A stretch of 64,000 nt of DNA from Cryptomeria japonica. Taxonomy: Eukaryota; Streptophyta; Pinopsida; Cupressales; Cupressaceae. The notes beneath the pieces were generated by a model. That model searched no databases. It was not told the DNA's origin and saw only the letters and a list, made by a program, of their open reading frames with translations. The position numbers and the translations under genes were made by a program. This document shows, piece after piece, positions 11,801 to 23,800 of the stretch. Where the stretch lies: contig NC_081413.1 of the NCBI RefSeq assembly GCF_030272615.1, positions 23,562,501-23,626,500 of the forward strand, written 5' to 3'. Every line of letters starts with the position of its first letter. Within the stretch, counting starts at the first letter, position 1.

Positions 11801-14800
11801 TCCAGAGGCAAAGCAAGGAGTGCTCGGTCGGACAATGGCACCAGAATGGTCATCCCCTGACTTACTAAAAATAGTAAGTCCTCGTTTCATCGATGCTAGA
11901 CCCTGATTACTCATTCCACCTAGCCTACGGGTCTCAGGAATAGGCTAATGGACCTCTGAAAGAACATCAGTGAGAAGGGGACATTACAGTCCGCCCTCCC
12001 CAAAATTGCTTGTCCTCAAGCAACTGTAAGGCTGGATGCAATAGAATCTCCTCATTCTCCCACGTAGCATCCTCTGCTGGTAGATTCTTCCATTTGATCA
12101 AGTATTCCCTGATCACTCTTCTCCTCAAAGTTCGCTCCCTGAATTCAAGGACAGTTTCTGGAACCAAAACCAACTCTCCCTCCTCGTCAAGTGGAGGTAG
12201 CTCAACTGAAGCAACTACATTATGTCCCAAAGCCTTCTTAAGGCGAGACACATGAAACACATTATGGATCCTGCTGCTTGCCGGTAATTCCAACTCATAA
12301 GCCACTTCTCCAACCTTTCTACTGACTCTGAAAGGCCCATAGAATCGAGGTTTCAATTTCTCAACCCCACTCTTCTTGAGAGTAGACTGCCTGTAAGGCT
12401 GGAGCCTCAAATAAACCATGTCGCCCACCTCAAAGGTGCGCTCAATACGCTGCCGATCAGCATACAACTTCTGCTGATTCTGTGCATGTTGTAGATTGTC
12501 CCTCAAGATTCTCAAAATATCTTGACTTTGCTGCATCATATCTTTCGCCTGAGGGGTTCTGCTATCACCAAATACCAAGTCTGCGAAGCTAGGAGCTTCA
12601 TAACCATATAGTGCCATGAATGGTGACATCCGGATGGACATGTGATAGGAAGAATTGTAACAATACTCCCCTAGGTGAAGCCACCTCACCCAAGTATTCT
12701 GCTATTCCGAGACATAGTTTCTGAGATAACCTTCCACCCACTTATTTACTATCTCGGTCTGTCCATCAGTTTGGGGGTGATAACTGGTGCTTGGAGTGAG
12801 CACAGTACCACACAATCTGAAAATTTCCTGCCAAAAGGCACTTAGGAACTTGCTGTCCCTATCACTCACAACGTTCTTCGGTAAACCATGCAGTCTGAAT
12901 ACCTCTCGGAAGAACACTTCAGCAACTTGTGCTGCTGTAAAAGAGCTGGTAATGGCGAAGAAATGAGCAAACTTTGTAAGTCTGTCCACCACTACATAAA
13001 TACTATCTTTTCCTTGAGCCCGAGGCAACCCCGTGATGAAATCCATGGAAATACTTTCCCATTTTTGACCAGGAATAGGCAAGGGTTGTAACAAACCAGC
13101 AGGTAGAGTGTGCTCATCCTTGTTCTTCTGACATGTATGACACTCTTTAATGTACTTCAAAACATCATTTTTAAGCCCCTTCCAAGAGAATGTCTCCCGG
13201 ATCTGCCTGTATGTCTTGAAATAACCTTGGTGACTAGCAAGGGGAATGTCATGGAAGGTCTGCAAAATCTTCTCTTTTAACTTAGATTCAGGTACTATGA
13301 AGATTCTTCCCTTGTACAGTATCAATCCTTCAACCAATTTGTACCTTTCATCATGAAAAGTACCCTCTACAAGACTGATTGCAAACTGATTTTTGGCATA
13401 ATCAGCAAGCAATAACTCTTTCCAACCAGCAGTAAGCTCGCAGAGTGAGCTCAAATGGGGCCTCCGTGATAGGGCATCTACTACCACATTGTTTTTCCCT
13501 TTTACATACTCAATATCGAAGTCGTAAGCTTGTAGCTTACTCACCCATTTCTATTGTCTCTCATTCAGATCCTTCTGGTGCATGAAGTGCTTAAGACTGT
13601 TGTGATCAGTCTTGACAATGAACTTACTTCCCACCAAATATTGTTTGAATTTTGCAAGTGCATGCATTATGGCAAGCATTTCCTTGTCATAAATGGAGTA
13701 TAGTCTCTCAAGACCTCTCAACTTTCTGCTCTCAAAAACTATAGGGTGCTTATCCTGCATGAGGACCGCACCAACACCTTCTCCAGACGCATCACATTGT
13801 AGTTCAAATGGCCTGGTAAAATCGGGTAGTGCTAACACTGGGCAGGAGCTCATGATCCTCTTAAACTGCTCAAATGTTGTCTGTGCCTTCTCGGACCACT
13901 CAAAGGCCCCTTTCTTGGTAAGATCTGTAAGGGGGGCAGCCAACTGAGAATATCCCTTTACAAATCTCCGATAGAATCCACACAATCCCCAAAATCCTCT
14001 CAGATGTGTTATGTTTTCTGGAGTAGGCCAATCGATGATAGCCCTAATCTTTTCAGGGTCTACCTTCACACCACCTGCACTGATGATGTGACCCAGGTAG
14101 AGCAACTCTTCCATCCCAAATTCACACTTGGATTCCTTGGCGAATAGGGATTCAGATTCTAGTATGCCCAACACTTCATCCAACTGCTGAAGATGCTCTT
14201 TCCATGATCTGCTGAAAATCAGGATGTCATCAAAAAATATCAACACAAACTTCCTCAATTGTTCGTGGAAGATCCTATTCATGCATGACTGGAATGTAGC
14301 AGGAGCAGTCGTCAAACCAAAGGGCATGACTAAGAACTCAAAGTGCCCAAAGTGGCACCTGAGAGCAGTCTTCTCCACATCTGAAGCTCTCATCCTAATC
14401 TGATGGTACCCCGATCTGAGGTCAATTTTGGAAAAGAACACGGCCCCATGCAGCTCATCAATGAGCTCATCAATCCTCGGAATAGGATACCGATTCTTGA
14501 TGGTCTTCTGATTCAGCGATCTATAATCCACAGACATGCGCATGGTCCCATCCTTCTTTCTCACCAGAACAACGGCCGAAGCAAAGGGACTTTTGCTAAG
14601 CCGAATGTAACCCATGTCAAGCAATTCCTGAATTGCTTTCTCGATCTCATCTTTCTGCTTCTTGGGGTATCGGTAAGGAGTAGTCATGACTGGCTTAGCT
14701 CCTTCCTCAAGCTCAATAATGTGTTCAGCACCTCTTTCAGGAGGTCTGCCAGGAGGTGGCTTTTCGAACACCTTGCTTCTCTTGGTTATCAAAGCTTGAA

Positions 14801-17800
14801 TGTCTTCAGGATACTTTCTGTGCTCTTGTTGTGGTTCTGAAGGTATCACCACAATATTGCTCTTATCTTTGACCATTGCTGAAATGTCTGAGGACTAATT
14901 GCCCTTATCCACCAATGGATTGGAAGGCATTATCAAACACTCCGCTGCCCACTCCACCTGATTATGGCGGATCAGCCTTTCCATTCTTTTCAAGGATACA
15001 ACCTTAAGTCCCCCATGCGACATTCCTCTCAAAACTACCTTTTTCCCTTCAAACATGAATTTCAGCTCTATGGTTTGTAGGTTTAGTGTGATCTCACCAA
15101 GAGATCTCAACCATTGAATCCCGAGGACTGCATCATCAGTCCCTCCAATGCTTACCACAAAGAAATCATCTCTGATTTCATGATTTCCCAACTTCAGAGA
15201 CATGTTGGAAATCATTCTATTACAGGATATAGTGGAGCCATCGGCTACCATGACTTTGAAGCCCTCAACTTCCTCTGCCACTAGTCCCTTTTTTGCAACA
15301 ATTCTTTCATCAATGAAGTTGTGTGTTGCACCTGTGTCAATGAGAGCTATGACACGATGCTCTCCAATCACACCCCGAACTCTGAAAGACTCATTCTTGT
15401 GAATGCTCGAGAGTTGAGCAACCACTCCTCTATCTTCTGACCCAAATTCGGGCCCTTCAGGAGCCTCTTCATACTCGCTGTCCTCAACTTCAGTCTGCTG
15501 TTCTGAAATTTCAGAATCTGATCCATCTCCAGAATAGCCTTCCATTTGATGTAAATTCCCCTTTCCATGGCACCTATGCCCGGGAACCCAAGGTTCTCTG
15601 CAAGAATAGCATAGATTCTTTCTCCGGAGCTCTTGACGGAGCCCATCATCCATTCGCGGAGGGAACCTCTTGGTCTGATTAGTGAACTTCTTCTTATCCT
15701 TTCTGAAAGGGAAAGGCTTGGACTGAATTTTACTCTTAGGGGCAGCCAACTCCATACTTCTGGATTTTTTTATAGCTTCTGCCAATGTGGGCGGATCAAA
15801 AGCTTTGACCCATCCTCTCAATGGTTCTTCAAGTCCTTCAGTGAAAAGGACAACCAATCGCTTCTCTGAGATGCTACTCACCATGACTGACAGGTTTTGG
15901 AATTCAGTCACGTAAGTGTCCAAGGAACCTTGCTGCCTCAGTTGTGCAAGTTCTCTAAACTTCACCTCTGGATCCCTGGTGTCAAATCTCTCAATTAGCT
16001 TGTTGGTGAAATCAGCGTATGTGGTGACTAAGTTGTGACCAAGGGTGACCAACCCATGGTACCACCATTCGTGGGCCACTCCATCCAAGTGCAAGGTAGC
16101 AAACTTGATGGCATCCTCCTCCGGCATCGGTCTCAAGGACAAGTAATTGTCCAACTTCTGTACCCATGCTCTAGCAGTACCCTTAGCGCTCCCATCAAAG
16201 TGTGCTAAGGTCACTCTTCCAAGAGCTTGCTGGAAATCTCTTGGGGCAGCAAACTTGTAGTCATTCCTCCATCCTCTTTTCATTTTCTGATTCATGAATT
16301 GATCCAGAGTTGGATATCTCGGATCTCACCAGGAAGGGAAGCATACTCCATGTAGCTATTTCTTATCTCATTAGCTGTGGGTATCTCTGTTTCAGCTTGT
16401 TGTACTTCTTTGGGCAAAAAGACAGGTTGTAAAGGCCTTGGGGCTGAACCTCCATTGTTACTCCCGTTATTGCTCCCATTTCCATTGCTTACAGGAATGT
16501 TAGAAGTGTTGGCTTCCGGTCCATTGTTGGGCTGATTAGGGATCCCAACAACGTTCTGGTTGAGCTTTGACAGCAGTAAAGACATCATGTCCATCATGGC
16601 ATTGAATTGCCTCTCTGCCTTCTTGTCGAGTGCCTCATTTGTTTCTGTAGTCTTATCTGCCATTGCATCCACTGAATCTGAGGTATCTAAATTCTTCCCT
16701 CGGTTTCTCAGTACTTCTGAAAATGTGTCCTCTTCGGGCACATTAGGAATCTGAAACTGTTGTCTCTTCTGTTCTCTGTTGTAGTGTCTGACGTCTCTGT
16801 CACTCATGGAGACTTCTGAAACCCACTGACTCTCACAGGCTGGCAGGAAAACCAGCTCTGATACCACTGTAATATCCCACTAATTTTTTTTTTCTTTTTT
16901 CAGGCCAATAGCAATTCATCCACAACAATTACCCGTTAAGGTTAGAGTAATAAGCAAAACAACTAAAAGGGAACCCTTCCACCTTTTGTTCACCGAGAGC
17001 CCAGACTAGGAGGGTGAGAGCATACGGTGTTCTGGGGATCGTCAGCATCAATAAACAAACTGAACATTACAACTGCATGGGCGGCAAGCCATCCCCTTCT
17101 GCTTATCCAGCAGGATAGAAACTAAACTTCTTGGCGGTGAACCGACCAAGGGAAAGATTACAAGAAATAGAAGTTCAATCACTCTACCGCGTATTTCAGC
17201 GGGAGGACATTACATTAACAATCACTCTACCGCATATTTCAACGGGAGGACCAAAACATTGAACTTATCACTCGACCACTTATTCAGCGGGAGGACATTA
17301 CATTAAAACATCACTCTACCGCATATTTCAGCGGGAGGACTATTTATCAAAGAAAACTGAATTACAAAACTGAGAAGGCGGCAAGCCAGCCTCTTCCACT
17401 TATGCAGTGGGAATTACAAATAAAAGCAGATAGAATGGGATGCTCAGTACTACTGAAACAATCCTTACAATATGGAGATGAGATGAGAAGATTAACTGCA
17501 GATTTCTACACAATACTGTAATTTTCTGTTACACTGCTCTGCAGGCTGAAAGCACAGTTCTAGCAGCCCATGAAAACATGAAAATACTCATAACTCACTC
17601 AATTTTTACTCGAATTGATTCAAATCAAGCCCAATCCCACCGTACATCCAATACAATGACAACCAATCACAGCCACACCCCAAACAACCCTTTTTTTATT
17701 TTGCACGCATCCCAATGCAACCCAAAAAACCCACGCCTAGATTAGAATTTCGATTTTGCATAATTAAATCAATACTCAAACAAATGTGCTAAAAACTTAC

Positions 17801-20800
17801 AAACTTATTTGCCAGTGCTGGGAAGGAAGATAGGAATAATACCCATAACTATCAGACGCTCCAGCAGAGAGATGTGAGCAAAAATGTGTTTCAGCCATAG
17901 GCAAAACCAGCAAGTCCAGAATTGTTGCAACACCAAGATGACTATGGCAAAGCTCTAAAAACGATAGAAGAATACAAGGCACAACTAGGTACTGTATTTC
18001 AAGTACGAAACCGGGTAGCACTAGGGAGACGCACTCCGAAGCCTCAAGTTCTGTCGCCAATCCGGCAGCATAACATTACAGATTTTCAAGATGATACAAA
18101 TGGGAACCCAAGCCTCATATTTATAACTTCATTCATCAAACTCAAATGACATCCCTCCAAATTTCATGCTTGCATTTGAATTTCATTTCCACTCACATGT
18201 GGACCCAAGTGTAGCGCCCATTCTCCTAAGTCAAAACTCACACCCAAGAAGGGGGAGGAACCACGTTGGACACTTAGGCACAAAATGGCGATGTAAAGTG
18301 AAATAATATCCCTTTTAAAAATATTTCACATCCCATAAAACAATTGAATTTCGCTCAAATTTAGGATTAAACAGGCATTAATCCCAAATTTAATAAACCA
18401 GTAGCCAATAAATAGATTAATTAAATATTAACCTTAGGAAAGGAAATAATATTTAATTATGTTGCAAATGTCTCCCGTACTGATCATTATCACCTCCAAG
18501 ATGAAACTGAGCCCAGACGACCACAAACTGCTGCAGAATTCAAACCCCTGTCTACTGCCAAAAATAGAAATGTGCCACCCAGCCACTTACTAAAAATAGT
18601 AAGTCAAGAATTAATGCTCAGAAAAATATGATCATCGTGTCCAGAGGCAAAGCAAGGAGTGCTCGGTCGGACAATGGCACCAGAATGGTCATCCCCTGAC
18701 TTACTAAAAATAGTAAGTCCTCGTTTCATCGATGCTAGACCCTGATTACTCATTCCACCTAGCCTACGGGTCTCAGGAATAGGCTAATGGACCTCTGAAT
18801 GAACATCAGTGAGAAGGGGACATTACATAATCAGTCCAAATTGGTCCATATGGAGACAATCTAGTAAAACAAGGGCAGCAAAGGTTAAGCAAATGATCCT
18901 AGATGACATATGGTGGGAAATTGTCGATTATCTCCTTAGTTTCATTGAGCCCATATTGAGCATGTTACGTTATACCAACAGATATGCCTTGTTTGGTTGA
19001 GGTATATGATAGCATCTACTAGATGATTGCAAAGATGAAAGTCATCATAAATGCAAAAGAGCAAGATCCTGAAGAAAAATTCTTCAAAGTGTTGATTGTA
19101 ATTAGGGATGGCGGATTCCAATTGCCTTGGGCAACATTGGAATCTGCCTAAGGGGCCAGCCCCTTCTCCAACGTATAGGACTGGGCCCTATACCTCACGA
19201 CACATCCTTAAGAACCCCCACGCTACTCCACGCCACATGCAAAGGTCCAACCCTATAATCATTATATTTCGGATTAAAGGAAAACAATGTAAATTAAAGG
19301 ATAAGCCGACATATTTGAACAATGCACCATATAAATAAAGATGCTTCTCACCTCAATCATATACATTTTCATCCTTCATTTATTCCATGCAAAACATATG
19401 TCTACCATTGCGAGTTAAAGGAGGAATATTATATCTGCCATTACAGCGAAATACCTTAGTTATATCAGCGAACTACTTCTGCCAGTAAAAGTGTGAAATT
19501 CATTCATGTGAAGAGCGAACTGATGTTGGAGGAGAGCAAACTAAAGTTGCAGTCCATCAAAGAGCAGATTTCATACATTACTAACCTAGGGTTTGGACCT
19601 GATTGCTGTTGGAAGGGTTAAAGGTGCAGATGTGACTACTTGATGCTTGTGAAAGTGCAGTCTTGTGGAAGACACTATCAGTCTTGAGTACAAACACCTT
19701 CAAGTACTTGAGATAAGTGTTGTAACCCTCATATGAACATAATTCATAATCTGATCTGAGAATCTTTTCTGGCTGGGTTTTTCTTCCTAGGAGGTTTTCC
19801 CAGGGTAACCGTGTCTTGTTCTTATTTTGTTCATTTCTTGGTTATGCTTAATTCTGAAAAACTATAAATCTTTCATCTAATCAATTTAATTAGTAATTAA
19901 ATTCTGATTTTCTGAGTTTACAGTAATCTAAAAGTGTTAAAATCGATATGGTATCAGAGCCAAGTTGTAATCAGATCTAGCATCCTGTAGCCTAGATCTT
20001 GCACCTTCTTGTTGTCGTATAATTGATGACAGGTTCCAGGATTGAGGAAAGATTGAAAAGGTTTTGTGATCAAAGGTTTAGCATGGTCACATCTTGGTCC
20101 AGCATGCTTGAAGATCTTACTCTTCAGCGTCATTCAAGCTGAGTATTTTTGAGTCATTGCATTCTTGATTGCAAGATATTATACTCAGCTTATCCAAAGG
20201 ACTGAAGTATTATTGTTTGGCTGACCGAGTTCTAGGTCGTATTGATTTTATGATTCTAATTGCCTTAGTTGGTAGACTATCTAATATAGAACATTATTTA
20301 GATATCATCATGATTTGCATATTTTTTTTTAGAACTTAGAAGGTATTCTAAATTTCTATTTGAGTATTGCAAGGTATTATAGATCGATTCTTCGTTAAAC
20401 TTTGATTGGAATTAGGAATGTCTTGGACTCATCATCCATAGTTGTCATCTATATAACTATGATCTAAATACTTGTTATGTTCTCTGCACATGTAATTTAG
20501 ATATTGTTATTATGTTAAATAACATGGACTGGTTCTATTATTGACTTTTGATCTAAAAGTTCTAAGTAGTCTTGTGATGAATACTTATATGCATTCTAAG
20601 TGAGTAGCTATGCTTGGTTGAGTTATGATCTTCACTCATAACATTTTTATTGACTTGAATTCTACTTATAGAGATGTGTACAGTCATGAGGAGCCAATGA
20701 CTCTTCGGCTTGGCATCATTGATATAAGTATACTGATTGAGATGTAGGAATTTTATGTTCTATTAATTATGGAGATGAACTCTTAATGGACAGATCGAGA

Positions 20801-23800
20801 TCACCTTGACTTAATATTTTGGCCTATGTGTAAATTTACTAATAGGTGTTCCTGATAGAAAAGTTTAGTTGAAAGATGATCTGCAATCATGTTCGTAGTA
20901 TGCAAGGGTTAATGCTAGACGAAGAAACTTATTTCTCCTATCTATTACACAGCCTTGTAGTTCGTATAATATAGATCTTCTTCATGTGCTTCTTCTACTA
21001 TCATAAACTACCTTGAGATCTGTTTGATTTTGATCAAGTATAAAATTGTGCTTGGTGGTTAACAAAGAGTATAACTAATGAGTATTTTATTAATATCATT
21101 TTGCAGAATGATGTTGCTATTAGATGAATTTTATCAATGCTTGCTCGTCTTGATTTACTTCTAATTACTTCCTCTGGACTGAACTGCAGATAGATGAACT
21201 AATGGATATTATGGCTGGATTCAGTCTTTGGTCCTTTCCATGTTCTTTCTTCTGATTTGAGTGAACTATTACTTTCGTTTATTGTTACACCAATAAGTTG
21301 TTCCAGTATTCTTTGAGATGTTCTCAACCTTCAAATCTGACCATTGATGTGAAGAATGAGATCTACTATAAATGTTTTATGAAGAGGTTATGTTCTGTAA
21401 TACCAAAGATAATGATCAACTGTGAACCTTAATGGAATCTTGAGTTTTGATAATTGTAGATTCATCACTTCTCCTATAAGAGGTTGATGGGGCGCGGTTG
21501 GATGATTTGTGAGGTTTTCTTTATTGTGCTTACTCCATCGTCTGTTCCAAGAGATTGAATTTATATCTTGTCTTACTAACATTGCATAATGTTGCTATTC
21601 ATTGGCTGAAACTATTTTCTGCAAATCTGTGATTCTATTTGTGATTCCTCCTTGAAAGACTTCGCAATTGATCTCTTAGGATTTTTGTTTTCTTTGATTG
21701 GCAATCTTGTTGTGTAATCTCTTGATGGAATTTATCCTCATCTTATCTCAACAATTGTGCTATGGGTCCACCTTATTGAAAGATAGATGGACAGGATCCT
21801 TGAGATTAACATAAAAGATTGATTGTGCAGAAGTTAAGGGGGAGCGCCTCCTTCTGAGTTTGGTATACTCTAACCTATGTTGGTTTATTACTTTTTATTA
21901 TGAGTACTAGCATGTAATTCTTTTCTTGGGTCAAGCATTTTTAATTTCATTATGATTGAACTGACTTGATGCTTAAGTGTATGATTTCCGATCCTGGAGT
22001 ACAGGAAATTGATTGGATCTTTCAGTGGCTTGGAATGCTTCTGAAACAGGGCATACTAATACTTCAAGGGAAATTATTGGGATGGGCATACACTCGAAGG
22101 AAGTTCAAGTGCTTTGGAAGCTGTGATTGGACACAGCTGCTGCTGAGAGGGAGTTCCAGCTATTTTGGTATATCTTAAAGGGTTATGAGATTCAGGTGTG
22201 CAGATTGAAGAAAGCTATGTATGGTGTCAAACAAGCCTCTCGTGCTTGGTATGAAATAATTGATAAATACTTGTTAAGTTTAGGATTTTGTAAAATGATG
22301 CTGACTCTAACATCTACTTTAAGTCATCCAATGAGGAAATGCTAATTATAGTTCGATATGTGGATGATTTATTTCTACTGGTAAAGATGAACTTATCATT
22401 AGATGTAAGAAAGAACTAGCTTCAAAATTTGAAATGAAGGACTTAGTTAATGCATTATTTCCTAGGTCTAGAAGTATGGCAAAGGTCTAACGAAATTTTT
22501 TCTAAGTCAAGGAAAGTATACCATTGATATTTTGAAAAGATTTAGAATGATGGATTGTAAACCTATGTCTACTCCTATGGAATCTAACTTAAAGAAGTTA
22601 AGTGTTTCTGCAGCTAATTCTGATTTTGCAGATCCATCAGAGTACAGGCAGTTGATTGGATCACTGATGTATCTAGTTAACACTAGACCAGTCATATGCT
22701 TTGCAGTGAATACTCTCAGCCAGTTCATAAGCTTGCCCAAACATGTTCATCTTGTTGCAGCCAAGCACATCCTCAGATACTTGCGAGGCACAGTTGATTA
22801 TGGGTTGAAGCTGCTTAGGTTCAGATTGGTCAAGAAGTGTTATGGACAAGGAAGACACTTCAAGCATTCACCCGTTGTGATCTCTTGGACATACAAGGAG
22901 AGTCCTTAGTTGCATTAAGTATTACTGTAGCTAAATACACTGTTGCAAGTGTTGCATCAAGAGAAGCAGTGTGGTTTCTCAAAATTCTTGTTATGTTGTT
23001 TTGATTTATTATCAGGATTGTATAGTGATACCTGACAATTCAATGTTTTATGGCAGGACAATCCCGTGTTGCAGATGTTCTCACCAAGTCTCTTGAAGCT
23101 TGAGATAGACTTCGTGCTGTGGAGAACATTGCCTTGGTTGAGAGGGAGTCTCAACCTCTGTGATACATTGTGTTGTATCAACCACCCTCTGCGGGCAATG
23201 TAAAGTGGTAGTGTAATCTTCTCAGGGAGAAGTGTAATTGTCAACCATCCTTTGCGGGCAATGTAAGATGGTATTGTAATCTTCTCAGGGGGAGAAGTGT
23301 AATTGTTAACCATCCTCTGCGGGCAATGTAAGATGGTATTGTAATCTTCTCAGAGAGAAGTGTAATTGTTAACCATCCTCTGCGGGCAATGTAAGATGGT
23401 AGAAAAGATCTTCTCCACCCTCTGCAGGCAATGTAAGGTGGATCCAGTCTATGCTTGTGTGTGAGATGGAAGACTATGTTATGTAGTTCTATTCTATGCT
23501 TGTGTGCAAGATGGAAGACTACAATATTCTAATCACGTCTATTCCATTTCTTGCTTGTGTGCAAGATGGAGGATTATGTTTATAGATTCCATTCTATGCT
23601 TGTGTGCAAGATGGAGGACTATGTTTTCATTCAATGCTTATGGAGAGCAATGATTATGTATCTCCACTCTATGCTTGGGTGCAAGATGGAAGATTATGAT
23701 GTTACATTCTTCTTTGGGAGAAGACTGAGATAAAGACAATGTATGATGGATATACGTGATCGATAGCATGGAAAGACTCCATGATGTGCATGAATAATTG

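Larger units (their letters stand above)
10023..18832 (-). mobile_element. Complete Ty3/gypsy chromovirus with target duplication
   Basis: LTRs at 10028-11988 and 16868-18827 begin TGTAATATCCC and end ACATTACA, with a perfect 5-bp target duplication TAATC at 10023-10027 and 18828-18832. The LTRs differ at roughly 20 of 1960 positions by eye (about 99% identical), mostly transitions, so the insertion is fairly recent. Reading on the minus strand: 5' LTR, PBS TGGTATCAGAGC one base inside it (initiator tRNA-Met), gag, protease, RT, RNase H, integrase, chromodomain, PPT (TTTTGGGGAGGGCGGAC), 3' LTR. One frameshift and three in-frame TAG codons break it. It sits inside hAT relic 1. Confidence 0.97.

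Noticed and set aside
14403-14840. 145-codon plus-strand frame
   Set aside because: Antisense shadow of the reverse transcriptase.
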